Source of the DNA: JAUNSR01 sp036655755
Lineage (GTDB): Bacteria > Bacteroidota > Bacteroidia > Bacteroidales > JAUNSR01
NCBI GenBank assembly: GCA_036655755.1
Contig: JAVVPN010000012.1
Location: 1-50,397 of the forward strand
Length of the DNA stretch: 50,397 nucleotides
Direction of reading: 5' to 3'
Under the pieces are notes generated by a model. The model had not been told where the DNA came from and ran no database searches. It saw only the letters and a list, made by a program, of their open reading frames with translations. Positions 17,298 to 26,740 of this stretch are shown in pieces; position 1 is the stretch's first letter, and each line of letters starts with the position of its first letter. The translations under genes were made by a program, and so were the position numbers.

Positions 17298-18578
17298 TTA
17301 TTTTTCTGCTTTTGATCTGTCATAAATCGATGTATCGACTTTGAATACAAAGGAATTAAAGAATATCAGGCTAAAAGCGGCTAATCCGGTAACCATTATT
17401 CCGTTGAGAAAATAGGGGAAACTATTTGATTGGATATTCAGCACGATCTCCATCAGGCTAATAAAGAAAGGGGCGACCGTAATGGCTACATAATTGGCAG
17501 ACAAAACAATTGCTAAATATTGAGTCGCCTTACGCGGATCGGGAACGATGTAGGTAGTTTTATCGTAAATGATTGGTTGAACAATACCATATCCTAATCC
17601 TTCTAATATCACTGCAAAAATATAAGAGCCGAAACTATGCCCATATCCCATCAAAAATAATCCGATCGCCATAAGCAGGATGGCTACAAATGCCGTAAAG
17701 TGCCGAAGCGTCCGGATGACGACAGGCAGAAAAAATCCGGGTAATGTAATTGACAAGAAAAACAACGATGTGACAATGCCAACTTCGGTAGAACCCAAAT
17801 GATATTGCTGCATGGTAAACGGCAAATAATAAGATACAGCCATACATCCGTAAGTAACCATAAAATAAAAGAATACGACTCCGATCATTAACCGAAAAGA
17901 TTCTTTTCCTTTAAAATGAAATTCTTCCGGGACGGTAGTTGCAGAAGCACCACTCATCGATGGCGAAGCAACCGGTGGTACTTGTAGCTTGCCATGGCGT
18001 TTGATAAATCCGGTTGTCAGAAAGGGCGACAAACACAATGGGACCAAGGGAACCAGATATACAAAAAACGGATAATGCCAACCGCTATTTCCCAGCCACC
18101 CGACCAGCAGGGTTGCAAAAATCAATGTAAAATTAGCAATTCCTGATTTTATCCCGAGTTGCTTCATCCGGTAATTCCCGGTAAAATATTCCGCAATTAA
18201 TCCGGCTGCCAGCGGGATGACAGCACCGCATCCTATACCGAGTAAACAACTGATCAAAATCAGGGCCTCCATACTTTGGGCAAAGAAGTAGAGTATGGCA
18301 CTCAATACATAAATACCTAACCCCGCTACCAAAATCATTATCTTATTTTTTGAAACCGACAGTTTCCCCGACAATAACACAAACGGGATAATAAACAGGT
18401 TGGGAAGAATGGTTAATAACTGAATCTCTAATTTTGAAACACCGGGAAAAACCCGGTCTAAGTCATCCATAAGCGGCGAAATTGCCAAACCCGGCAAATT
18501 GACTACCAACGAAATAGAAAGGATAGCCACTAAAGTTATGAACGGAAGTTGTCCTTTTCCGGTTTCTACATACTTCAT
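17298..18578 (-). CDS. Major facilitator superfamily transporter, substrate unknown
   Basis: The protein has 426 residues with about 12 hydrophobic segments and a cytoplasmic central loop around residues 200-230 (RHGKLQVPPV to GKESF). The first half carries MFS features (SPLMDDLDRVFPG, LLSGKLSVSKNK between segments 2 and 3, GCGAVIPLAAGLIAEYF). The protein resembles drug- or sugar-type MFS carriers, but no diagnostic motif fixes a substrate. It is divergent from the PNGase gene over a 266-bp region that contains a 22-bp palindrome, so the two may share control. A link to sugars released by the PNGase is possible but not shown. Confidence 0.88.
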   Translation of the reverse strand: MKYVETGKGQLPFITLVAILSISLVVNLPGLAISPLMDDLDRVFPGVSKLEIQLLTILPNLFIIPFVLLSGKLSVSKNKIMILVAGLGIYVLSAILYFFAQSMEALILISCLLGIGCGAVIPLAAGLIAEYFTGNYRMKQLGIKSGIANFTLIFATLLVGWLGNSGWHYPFFVYLVPLVPLCLSPFLTTGFIKRHGKLQVPPVASPSMSGASATTVPEEFHFKGKESFRLMIGVVFFYFMVTYGCMAVSYYLPFTMQQYHLGSTEVGIVTSLFFLSITLPGFFLPVVIRTLRHFTAFVAILLMAIGLFLMGYGHSFGSYIFAVILEGLGYGIVQPIIYDKTTYIVPDPRKATQYLAIVLSANYVAITVAPFFISLMEIVLNIQSNSFPYFLNGIMVTGLAAFSLIFFNSFVFKVDTSIYDRSKAEK

Positions 18579-18678
18579 TTATATAATTTTTTTATCTGAT
18601 TTACCTTTTTCTACTAGATATATAACATTCGCCCCTATTGTAAGTTCTTTCCATAGTAAAATTAGACCGACATTATAT

Positions 18679-18700
18679 GCAGTTTTATGAATAAAACTGC
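18679..18700. promoter_or_regulatory. 22-bp palindrome, possible operator between the MFS and PNGase genes
   Basis: GCAGTTTTAT at 18679-18688 and its exact complement at 18691-18700 are separated by only GA. The arms are too close for an RNA hairpin with a normal loop, which points to a binding site for a dimeric regulator. It is 50-80 bp from the PNGase promoter and about 100 bp before the MFS start. Confidence 0.5.
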
Positions 18701-18730
18701 GCCGGGATGTTACTTTCGACTTATCCGTTA

Positions 18731-18760
18731 TTGATTTAACGCTTTTACAATTTATATTTG
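18731..18760 (+). promoter_or_regulatory. Promoter of the PNGase gene
   Basis: TTG (18731-18733), 19 bp of spacer and TATATTTG (18753-18760) are an exact match to the Bacteroidota -33/-7 consensus. Transcription would start near 18766, giving a leader of about 80 nt. Confidence 0.7.
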
Positions 18761-18844
18761 TAAAAGTAAACATCACACTTAATAGCACGGTTGCTTTTTC
18801 CGATACACAATCAACGAATTCATCAATATCTAAACACTTAACGC

Positions 18845-20077
18845 ATGCGAAAAACTTGTATTTTCACACTCATGGCAATGGCTGTTTTGCCTTTGTCGGC
18901 AAAGAAACTTCGCTCCTACGGCGACCGCACTGAATCAGTTTTTACAGAAACGCCGATTCATTTTAAACCGGACACTTATAACCGCGAGGGAATTAAGGCT
19001 GACGAAAACAATATCATTCATTTGGCTGACGGCCGTATTATCCTAAAGAAAATGCAGATTCCGGAGTACGAAAAGGATATGAACATCCTGCTTGACGTCT
19101 CACTCCGCTCGAATGGCGACCGTTGGGATAAAACCGGGTCTTTATTCATTCTGCCCAATGAAGCGGCGATTAATTTGTTGAGCGTAGCAAGTGGCGAACG
19201 AAAATTCCCTGCAATCGATTCGGTCCGGTACGAAAAGCTGAACGGTGTAGTTGCCGGCAAAGATTATGTTCCGACACTCGAATTATTACGATTTATGACT
19301 CCGTTCGGAGTTGGATATTACAGCAATGACACACTAAAAAGAAAGCCCATATTTGTAGACGGATGGGCCGAAAGTGTAGAATGGAGCCAAAATATAACAG
19401 AATACCGCTCTCGCCTGCAAGGCGAAGTATGGATTGGCGCTTTTATTGACTCATGGACACCGGAGGGTTATAAGATCAGTGTGAAACTAACCTATGATGA
19501 ATTAGGATACAAAGAAGCCTTACAGCCGAAAACAAAGATTACCCCGATTTTGAATACATTGCCATATATCGGTTCGATGTCGGTGCCCGATATTTTTGCA
19601 CGGAAACCCCTTGAAGTTCCTTTCGAAATACCACAGGGTGCAAAAAACGTACGATTAAAATATACAGTAACCGGACATGGCGGCCATTCGGGCGGTGATG
19701 AATTTACACCATGCGAAAATATTATTGAAGTAGACAACAAGGAGGTATATCGCTTTTTGCCATGGCGTACGGATTGCGCCACTTTCCGCAGATATAACCC
19801 TTCAACCTATGTTTGGCGCATTGACCGTGAGGAAGAATACCGCGATCCGGATACAAAAGAGATGAAAAAGCGTATGGTGAACGAACCGTTGGGATCATCC
19901 GATTTATCTCGCTCAAACTGGTGTCCGGGATCAGATGTGGTACCGGAAACAATTTCGCTTAAAGATATCAAACCCGGAGATCATACACTGACAATCCGTA
20001 TACCGAAAGCAGAACCGGCTGTAGGTAATAAACTGAACCACTGGATCGTGTCGGCTTACCTTATCTGGGAAGAATAA
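18845..20077 (+). CDS. PNGase F-like peptide:N-glycosidase
   Basis: The protein has 410 residues with a signal peptide at about 1-19 (ends LPLSAK). It has the two jelly-roll domains of peptide-N4-(N-acetyl-beta-glucosaminyl)asparagine amidases. Recognisable blocks are RLQGEVWIGAFIDSW, the TGHGGHSGGDEF turn, FLPWRTDCATFRRYNP and LSRSNWCPGSDV (C360), all in the C-terminal half as in PNGase F, and a longer N-terminal region of the type II group. The enzyme would release N-glycans from host or dietary glycoproteins in the periplasm or outside the cell. It has its own promoter and terminator. The catalytic acidic residues could not be assigned with certainty. Confidence 0.85.
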   Translation: MRKTCIFTLMAMAVLPLSAKKLRSYGDRTESVFTETPIHFKPDTYNREGIKADENNIIHLADGRIILKKMQIPEYEKDMNILLDVSLRSNGDRWDKTGSLFILPNEAAINLLSVASGERKFPAIDSVRYEKLNGVVAGKDYVPTLELLRFMTPFGVGYYSNDTLKRKPIFVDGWAESVEWSQNITEYRSRLQGEVWIGAFIDSWTPEGYKISVKLTYDELGYKEALQPKTKITPILNTLPYIGSMSVPDIFARKPLEVPFEIPQGAKNVRLKYTVTGHGGHSGGDEFTPCENIIEVDNKEVYRFLPWRTDCATFRRYNPSTYVWRIDREEEYRDPDTKEMKKRMVNEPLGSSDLSRSNWCPGSDVVPETISLKDIKPGDHTLTIRIPKAEPAVGNKLNHWIVSAYLIWEE

Positions 20078-20113
20078 AACAAAATATGCAATCGTTGATG
20101 ATTGCTTAAACGC

Positions 20114-20148
20114 AAAAAGAGGAACCGGATGGCCGGTTCCTCTTTTTT
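20114..20148. terminator. Bidirectional terminator between the PNGase gene and glnN
   Basis: A 15-bp stem (20114-20128 with 20133-20147) and 4-nt loop has five A before and six T after it (stem AAAAAGAGGAACCGG). It serves the PNGase gene on the plus strand and probably glnN on the minus strand, whose stop codon is at 20178. Confidence 0.9.
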
Positions 20149-20177
20149 GTTGTTTTAAAACGAACGTGCTTAAACCC

Positions 20178-22364
20178 TTAACGGATAAACAACAGTTCGC
20201 GATATTTTGGCAACGGCCAGATTTGATTATCGACCATCAATTCAAGCTTATCGATATGATAACGGATCGAGTCAAGATAAGGAGCTACTTTATCATGATA
20301 AGCAATTGCTTTATCACGCTCATGTGTAAGTTTGTTGGCATCCTTACGTGCGTTCACCATCGCCTGTACTCCCGATTTGATCTCAGCAGCATGGAAGGCG
20401 ATCTTTTCGATGATCTCCATATCGGCAGCAGAAAGCGTTTCGTATTTTGTCGGGAAAACATCTTTCATCATGGTCACGTTCTCAAGCAATGAAGTCTGAT
20501 AACGGGTAGCTACCGGAATGATATGGTTTTTAGACATATCTTCCAATACACGCGATTCAATCTGAATCATTTTTGCGTATTGCTCCCATTTTACCTCATT
20601 ACGGGCATTCAACTCCACTTCGGTCATTACTCCGGTACGTGTAAACATGCCGATAGACGAATCTGAAATATAGTTATCGATAATTACCGGTACGCTTGTT
20701 TCACAATCCAGACCACGACGTGCAGCTTCCTCTTTCCATGCATCCGAATATCCGTTTCCATCAAAACGAATCGCTTTACACTCTTTGATATATTCTTTGA
20801 GGACCTCGATTACGGCAACTTCCATTTTCTCGCCCTCTACCATTTTCTTATCAACAGCAAGTTTGAAATCTTTAAGCTGATCGGCAACGGCCGCGTTCAA
20901 GGCAATCATCGCAGCGGCATTATTGGCAGAAGAACCAACTGCGCGGAATTCGAAACGGTTACCTGTAAATGCGAATGGAGAAGTACGGTTACGGTCGGTA
21001 TTGTCTATCAATAATTCAGGAATCTGAATGATATCCAGCTTTTTACCGGCTTTGCCTTTCAATTCGATTTCGGTACCACTCGGATTCGCTTCGATAGCGT
21101 CGAGGACTTCCGACATCTGTTTACCAAGGAAAATAGAAACAATAGCGGGAGGAGCTTCATTTGCTCCCAAACGGTGAGCATTTGTCGCAGATGAGATGGC
21201 GGCTTTCAATAAACCGTTGTGTTTATATACGGCCATCATGGAGTTTACAAGGAAGGTTACAAATTGCAGGTTCTGCAGTGGAGTTTTTGCAGGAGCAAGC
21301 AATAAAACCCCGGTATCGGTACCGAGCGACCAGTTGTTGTGTTTTCCTGATCCGTTTACACCTTTAAATGGTTTTTCATGCAATAAGACACGGAATCCGT
21401 GTTTGCGTGCAATTCGCTTCATAACCGACATAATCAGCTGATTATGGTCATTCGCCAAATTGCATTCTTCGTAAATTGGAGCCAGCTCAAACTGATTCGG
21501 AGCAACCTCGTTATGACGTGTTTTTACAGGAATGCCTAATTTATGCGATTCGATTTCGAGTTCCTTCATGAAGGCAGCTACGCGCTCTGGAATAGAACCG
21601 AAATAATGGTCGTCCATCTGCTGATTTTTAGCCGATTCGTGTCCCATCAGGGTACGTCCGGTCATCAACAAGTCGGGACGGGCAGCGTAAAGACCTTCGT
21701 CAATCAAGAAATACTCCTGTTCCCAACCCAAATAGCAAACTACTTTTTTCACGTTCGGATCAAATAGTTTACAAACGTCGGTTGCTGCTTTATCCACCGC
21801 ATCCAATGCTTTCAACAACGGAGCTTTGTAATCGAGCGACTCACCTGTATAAGCGATAAAGATGGTAGGGATACAAAGTGTGTCGCCATCAATAAACGCA
21901 GGCGAAGTCGGGTCCCAGGCCGAATACCCACGTGCTTCAAAAGTATTGCGAATTCCACCATTTGGAAATGAAGAGGCATCCGGTTCTTGCTGAACGAGCA
22001 GCTTTCCACTAAACTCTTCTACCATTCCTCCTTTGCCGTCATGCTCTACAAAAGCATCGTGCTTTTCTGCTGTTCCTTCCGTCAGAGGCTGAAACCAATG
22101 GGTATAATGGGTTACTCCCATACTCATTGCCCACGCCTTCATTCCTTCCGCTACGTTGTCGGCAGTTTTTCTGTCGAGTGGCGCACCATTGTCCATACAA
22201 TTAGCGAGCGCATCGTAGGTTTTCTTATCGAGGTATTTATACATTTTCTCTCTGTTGAAAACGTATTTCCCGTAATAATCAGAAGGTCTTTCGGTTGGAG
22301 GAACGACTTCTTTAGCTCTTTTCTTAAAAGCTTCTTCAACTACATTAAAACGTAATTCTGCCAT
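20178..22364 (-). CDS. glnN: Glutamine synthetase type III
   Basis: The protein has 728 residues, close to the ~729 of Bacteroides fragilis GlnN. It makes glutamine from glutamate, ammonia and ATP in the cytoplasm. Catalytic-core motifs are present: GWEQEYFLID (metal-binding Glu), RHNEVAPNQFELAP, NGSGKHNNWSLGTDTG and NRTSPFAFTGNRFEFRAVGSS. The family-specific N-terminal ~80 residues and long C-terminal helical region (from about 600) identify type III rather than GlnA type I. It follows asnA by 75 bp on the same strand with no promoter consensus in the gap, so the two are probably one nitrogen-assimilation operon. Confidence 0.96.
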   Translation of the reverse strand: MAELRFNVVEEAFKKRAKEVVPPTERPSDYYGKYVFNREKMYKYLDKKTYDALANCMDNGAPLDRKTADNVAEGMKAWAMSMGVTHYTHWFQPLTEGTAEKHDAFVEHDGKGGMVEEFSGKLLVQQEPDASSFPNGGIRNTFEARGYSAWDPTSPAFIDGDTLCIPTIFIAYTGESLDYKAPLLKALDAVDKAATDVCKLFDPNVKKVVCYLGWEQEYFLIDEGLYAARPDLLMTGRTLMGHESAKNQQMDDHYFGSIPERVAAFMKELEIESHKLGIPVKTRHNEVAPNQFELAPIYEECNLANDHNQLIMSVMKRIARKHGFRVLLHEKPFKGVNGSGKHNNWSLGTDTGVLLLAPAKTPLQNLQFVTFLVNSMMAVYKHNGLLKAAISSATNAHRLGANEAPPAIVSIFLGKQMSEVLDAIEANPSGTEIELKGKAGKKLDIIQIPELLIDNTDRNRTSPFAFTGNRFEFRAVGSSANNAAAMIALNAAVADQLKDFKLAVDKKMVEGEKMEVAVIEVLKEYIKECKAIRFDGNGYSDAWKEEAARRGLDCETSVPVIIDNYISDSSIGMFTRTGVMTEVELNARNEVKWEQYAKMIQIESRVLEDMSKNHIIPVATRYQTSLLENVTMMKDVFPTKYETLSAADMEIIEKIAFHAAEIKSGVQAMVNARKDANKLTHERDKAIAYHDKVAPYLDSIRYHIDKLELMVDNQIWPLPKYRELLFIR

Positions 22365-22439
22365 AAAGCTGGTGTAAAATATGTATTTAGGTTGTCTAAA
22401 TGATGAATCCGCAATTTTTTAATTGATCGTCTCCGGTTC

Positions 22440-23474
22440 TTACAAAAGATGAATATTGTGTTGCGCACAAATATGCACCTGCTCTTCGGGCCAGATACTT
22501 GCCTGTACTTCGCCTACGTGTGCTTTTTGTAAAAAGAACATACATAAACGCGACTGGCCGATTCCGCCACCTATTGAAAGTGGAATACGATCCTCCAAAA
22601 GTGCTTTATGAAATTCAAGTTCAGCCCGTTCAGGACAGCCTGCAATTTCCAACTGACGAAGCAAAGCGGTTTTATCCACACGAATTCCCATTGAAGAGAT
22701 TTCGAAGGCACACTCCAGTAACGGATTCCAGAAAATGATATCTCCATTCAACCCTTTATAACCGTTTACGGTAGGAGTTGTCCAGTCATCATAATCGGGC
22801 GCACGTCCGTCATGTTTTTCGCCGTTTTGCAATACCCCGCCGATGCCGATAATAAATACGGCCCCGTATTGGCGGGCAATCTCAGTTTCGCGCTCTTTCG
22901 GTGTAAGATCCGGAAATAACTCAAGGAGCTCTTCCGAATGTATGAAATGAATATTTTCAGGCAACTGAGGGGTTATATGAGGGTGTGCTTCATAAACCAG
23001 ACGTTCCATCTCTTTCATGGCCCGGTAGATTTTCTCAACGGTCTGTTTCAGAAAATCAAGGGTCCGGTCAGCTTCAGTAATGGTTTTCTCCCAGTCCCAC
23101 TGATCCACATACAATGAATGAAGATTATCAAGATCTTCATCCGCACGAATGGCGTTCATATCCGTATATAAACCATATCCCGGTGCTATTCCATACGCCC
23201 CAAGCTTCATCCTTTTCCATTTCGCCAGCGAATGTACAACTTCTGCGCGACGATCGCCCATACATTTGACAGGAAAAGTTACCGCTCTCTCAACTCCATT
23301 CAAATCATCATTCAGTCCGGTACCTGATAAAACGAACAAAGGCGCTGTTACACGTCTAAGGTTCAGGCTATCCGACAAACGATCTTGAAAACTCATCTTC
23401 ACCATCTTAATTGCCTGCTCTGTTGTTTCAGGCAATAACTTTAGCTTATAGTACTTAGGTATGATCAAAGCCAT
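22440..23474 (-). CDS. asnA: Aspartate--ammonia ligase (asparagine synthetase A)
   Basis: The protein has 344 residues, the family's usual size. It makes asparagine from aspartate, ammonia and ATP. Class II synthetase-like motifs are seen: VTAPLFVLSGTGLNDDLNG, KCMGDRRAEVVHSLAKWKR, YVDQWDWEK, and the C-terminal motif-3-like GGGIGQSRLCMFFLQKAHVGEVQ. It depends on ammonia rather than glutamine, which fits its place upstream of glnN: both enzymes consume free ammonium. The leader of about 120 nt upstream is unusually long for this window. Confidence 0.95.
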   Translation of the reverse strand: MALIIPKYYKLKLLPETTEQAIKMVKMSFQDRLSDSLNLRRVTAPLFVLSGTGLNDDLNGVERAVTFPVKCMGDRRAEVVHSLAKWKRMKLGAYGIAPGYGLYTDMNAIRADEDLDNLHSLYVDQWDWEKTITEADRTLDFLKQTVEKIYRAMKEMERLVYEAHPHITPQLPENIHFIHSEELLELFPDLTPKERETEIARQYGAVFIIGIGGVLQNGEKHDGRAPDYDDWTTPTVNGYKGLNGDIIFWNPLLECAFEISSMGIRVDKTALLRQLEIAGCPERAELEFHKALLEDRIPLSIGGGIGQSRLCMFFLQKAHVGEVQASIWPEEQVHICAQHNIHLL

Positions 23475-23595
23475 AGTGATCTTCTTTCTATTTGATTGAT
23501 AACTTAATTATTTTTTTAGTTATTATTTTAAAACAAGGGCATACCCGCATCCCTGCGAGCTGCCCCTAACAGAAATAAAACAACAACTGAATGCA

Positions 23596-23603
23596 CAAAT
23601 ATA
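23596..23603 (-). promoter_or_regulatory. Candidate -7 promoter element of asnA-glnN
   Basis: Read on the minus strand this is TATATTTG, a full match to TAnnTTTG, 122 bp before the asnA start. No TTG is found at the -33 distance. The leader includes a GGGCA/TGCCC pairing (about 23537-23565) that could form a stem. Confidence 0.45.
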
Positions 23604-23739
23604 CAAAAATGTTTCACACCATCTCTAAAATAAATTCTTTTTGCCATCATTTTATTTGATTAAGTTGCATTTTTCTCCATAAAAGACACTTTTTACACAA
23701 TTATAGTAACCAAAAAGACAAAAACAAACGAATTTAGTA

Positions 23740-24840
23740 TCAGTTTTTACGATAACTACGCCATGCCCAAAAATTGAAAACAAGTGCAAAAATAGATAGC
23801 GCCATCCCCTCTGGCCACAACTCTAAAAAAGTAGTGCCTCGCAAATATACCGCACGCATAATCTCAATAAAATAACGGAGTGGATTGAAATAAGTAAGGA
23901 TCCGGGCCCAAAGCGGCATACTGGCGATCGGTGTAAAAAGGCCGCTCATCAAAATAAACACAATCAGGAAGAAGAACATCACGAACATCGCCTGCTGATA
24001 GGTTTTCGATTTGTTCGAGATAATCAGTCCGAATCCGGAAATCAGGATCAGAAAAAGAAAAGCGTAACCATATAACGTAAGCAGAGAGCCCACCGGAAAC
24101 AGATTGTAAACTATTTTTCCCAACAGAATACAAAAGGACAGAATAAGCATTCCCAATACCCAGTAAGGAATCAGCTTCGATAAAATAAACAGCAGTTTCG
24201 GAACAGGCGTCACATTCATCTGCTCAATCGTTCCGGTTTCTTTTTCGCCCACGATATTGAGGGCAGGTAAAAATCCGCAAATCAACGTCAATATGATTAC
24301 AATCAATGCGGGAATCATAAATATTTTATAATCCTGGCGGGGATTAAAGCGATTAATTACCGTTATATCGACAGGAAGCTGTATTGAAATGCCTCGCTCT
24401 TTCTGAAGCTCATCGCTAAAGTCATTAATAATGGCAGCCAGATAAGAGCTTCCCAAAGCTCCCTTCATCCCATCGACGGTATTGGCAGCAATCAATACCT
24501 GTCCGTGTCTTTCACGAATAATCTGCTTATCAAAACCGTTGGGAATTTCAAGGATAATATCGGCATCTCCTGCTTCTATCGCCGCCAACCCCGCATCAAA
24601 AGAATCGTTCATCCCGACAAAACGAAAGTAGCCGGATGCCGATGCCTTATTCTTCAGACGCATGGATAATTGCGACTGATCATTATCGACGATGGTCAGA
24701 TTGATATTGCGTATTTCCATATTCACGGCCCAGGGAAACACCAGCATGATCAGCAACGGATACATCACCAGCATCTGGGGTAAAAACAGATTACGACGCA
24801 ACTGCTTTATCTCTTTTTCTATCAAATATCGGATGATCAT
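23740..24840 (-). CDS. ABC-2 type exporter permease (YbhR-like)
   Basis: The protein has 366 residues with one membrane segment near the N-terminus (LVMYPLLIMLVFPWAV), a large external domain at about 40-175, and five C-terminal membrane segments including the conserved GEKETGTIEQMNVTPV coupling region. This is the layout of the YbhS/YbhR and YhhJ permeases. It begins directly after the stop of the other permease (24841), with no spacer. The two permeases (366 residues each) would form a heterodimer moved by the two ATPases encoded upstream. Last gene of the seven-gene export operon; no clear terminator follows. Confidence 0.9.
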   Translation of the reverse strand: MIIRYLIEKEIKQLRRNLFLPQMLVMYPLLIMLVFPWAVNMEIRNINLTIVDNDQSQLSMRLKNKASASGYFRFVGMNDSFDAGLAAIEAGDADIILEIPNGFDKQIIRERHGQVLIAANTVDGMKGALGSSYLAAIINDFSDELQKERGISIQLPVDITVINRFNPRQDYKIFMIPALIVIILTLICGFLPALNIVGEKETGTIEQMNVTPVPKLLFILSKLIPYWVLGMLILSFCILLGKIVYNLFPVGSLLTLYGYAFLFLILISGFGLIISNKSKTYQQAMFVMFFFLIVFILMSGLFTPIASMPLWARILTYFNPLRYFIEIMRAVYLRGTTFLELWPEGMALSIFALVFNFWAWRSYRKN

Positions 24841-25941
24841 CTATTCTAAGCGGTTTTTAAATTTCAAAATACTGCCAATTGTCAAAATCAATGCCATTGC
24901 CAGCATTACAAGAATCTCTTTCCAAACAAAAGCAAAACCGAGCCCTTCAATCATAATTTTACGAATTGCACGGATATACCATTTTGCCGGAATGATATTG
25001 GAAAATGAGCGTAAAATCCAAGGCATGTTTTCGGTGGGAAAAATCAATCCCGAAAATACCATGACAGGCATCATCAATATCATCCCCGACATAAGCATCG
25101 CCGCTACCTGTGTTTTTACCAGCGTAGATATCAGAATACCCAATGCAAGCGATACCAGAATAAACAGGAGCGTTACGGTGAGCAATGTCCCCAAGTTGCC
25201 GACGATAGGCACATGAAGCAAGAAACGGGCTAACAGAAGAATCGTGGCCATGTTTATACACGACAGGATAAAATAGGGTATCGTTTTGGCAAGAATCACA
25301 AAAAACGGTCGTACAGGCGATACCAGTAACACCTCCATCGTTCCCATCTCTTTTTCCCGGACAATAGAGATGGAGGTCATCATCGCACACAATAGCATCA
25401 GAATCATCCCCATCACCCCCGGCACGAAATTATAGGCCGACTTCATTCCCGGATTATAGAGTAATTTGATTTCAGGAACGATTGCAGAAGAAGCCTTTTG
25501 GGAGCGAGGTAACATATCTTGCAGCTCCTGCTTAATAATTTGGGAAGCATAGCCGGTAAAAAGGGTGGCCATATTGGCATCCGTAGCATCTGCCAGCAAC
25601 AGGATATTGCCATTGTCGGGTTTCTGTAAAAATAAGGAGGGATAAATAATAACCAAATCAACGGCTTGCTTTCGCAACAGCTCGTCCGCTTCCTGTGGAT
25701 CGGATAAAAAAGAGGTGACGACCATGTTTTCGTTTGCGTCGATCCGTTCCGTTAATTTTCGGCTGACCGAATTACCCGAAGCATCATAGATGGCTACGCG
25801 CACATTTTTCACTTCATTTGTCAACGCAAATCCGAATAAGATAATTTCAACAATCGGCATCCCCAGCAAGATCAGCATCGTACGCTTATCCCGCAGAATA
25901 TGATAAAACTCTTTTCTGACAAATGAAAAAAAAGACTTCAT
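24841..25941 (-). CDS. ABC-2 type exporter permease (YbhS-like)
   Basis: The protein has 366 residues with the same layout as its partner: first membrane segment MLILLGMPIVEIILFGFAL, external domain at about 45-170, and C-terminal membrane segments with REKEMGTMEVLLVSPVRP, the standard ABC-2 motif. FSGLIFPTENMPW before the last segments is typical of the YhhJ/YbhS group. Its start overlaps the end of the upstream ATPase gene by 4 bp, a sign of coupled translation. E. coli YbhFSR-type pumps export cationic dyes, some antibiotics or sodium/lithium, but the substrate here is unknown. Confidence 0.9.
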   Translation of the reverse strand: MKSFFSFVRKEFYHILRDKRTMLILLGMPIVEIILFGFALTNEVKNVRVAIYDASGNSVSRKLTERIDANENMVVTSFLSDPQEADELLRKQAVDLVIIYPSLFLQKPDNGNILLLADATDANMATLFTGYASQIIKQELQDMLPRSQKASSAIVPEIKLLYNPGMKSAYNFVPGVMGMILMLLCAMMTSISIVREKEMGTMEVLLVSPVRPFFVILAKTIPYFILSCINMATILLLARFLLHVPIVGNLGTLLTVTLLFILVSLALGILISTLVKTQVAAMLMSGMILMMPVMVFSGLIFPTENMPWILRSFSNIIPAKWYIRAIRKIMIEGLGFAFVWKEILVMLAMALILTIGSILKFKNRLE

Positions 25942-26699
25942 AACGATTCGGTGTTTTTTGCTTTTCGTGCCAACAGATAAAATACCTCATCCATCGTCGA
26001 TACATTAAAATGGGTTTTTAATGCCAAAGGGGTGTCTAACGCTTCTATCTGCCCATCTACCATAATAGATACCCGATCGCAGTATTCGGCCTCGTCCATA
26101 TAGTGCGTGGAGATAAAAACTGTAATTCCTTTTTCTGCCGCCTGATAAATCATTTCCCAAAAACGACGACGCGTAGCCGGATCCACGCCCCCTGTGGGTT
26201 CATCCAAAAATACGATGCGCGGTTCATGAAAGATCGCAACCGAAAAGGCAAGCTTCTGCTTCCATCCCAACGGCAAGCGTGAGACCAATGTATTTCGCTC
26301 TGATTCAAAACCAAGCTCTGCGAGTAACCGGTCTGTTTTTTGTCGGATAACAGGCTCTTTTATACCATATATTCCTCCGAAAAGCCGGATATTCTCCCAC
26401 ACCTTCAGATCTTCATAGAGTGAAAATTTCTGACTCATATACCCGATATGCCGTTTTATCAGTTCAGATTGCCGGCAAATATCAAAACCGGCCACTTGTC
26501 CCGAACCGGAAGTGGGACGGCTCAATCCGCAAAGCATACGCATGGCTGTCGTTTTCCCGGCACCATTGGCTCCCAGAAAACCAAATATCTCACCCTGTTT
26601 CACATCAAACGATATCCGGTCTACAGCCGTAAACGAACCAAATTTTTTGGTCAGATCGCGGGTTTCTATCACATTCATCTGTATCTGATTTATTTTCAT
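25938..26699 (-). CDS. ABC exporter ATPase, second-half-of-YbhF type
   Basis: The protein has 253 residues. Walker A is GANGAGKT (43-50), the Q-loop Gln is Q90 (YMSQKFSLY), Walker B plus catalytic Glu is VFLDEP, and the H-loop is intact (STHYMDEA, H199). The ABC signature is degenerate: RLPLGWKQKL at 141-150 instead of LSGGQ, as in the C-terminal half of E. coli YbhF. The start could also be the Met at residue 8 (26678), which leaves the domain whole. Its 3' end overlaps the permease by 4 bp. Together with the 316-residue ATPase it equals one split YbhF. Confidence 0.9.
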   Translation of the reverse strand: MKINQIQMNVIETRDLTKKFGSFTAVDRISFDVKQGEIFGFLGANGAGKTTAMRMLCGLSRPTSGSGQVAGFDICRQSELIKRHIGYMSQKFSLYEDLKVWENIRLFGGIYGIKEPVIRQKTDRLLAELGFESERNTLVSRLPLGWKQKLAFSVAIFHEPRIVFLDEPTGGVDPATRRRFWEMIYQAAEKGITVFISTHYMDEAEYCDRVSIMVDGQIEALDTPLALKTHFNVSTMDEVFYLLARKAKNTESL

Positions 26700-26740
26700 A
26701 CTCAGGTCGGATGTTTCTTATCCGACAGTAAGGTTCGATT

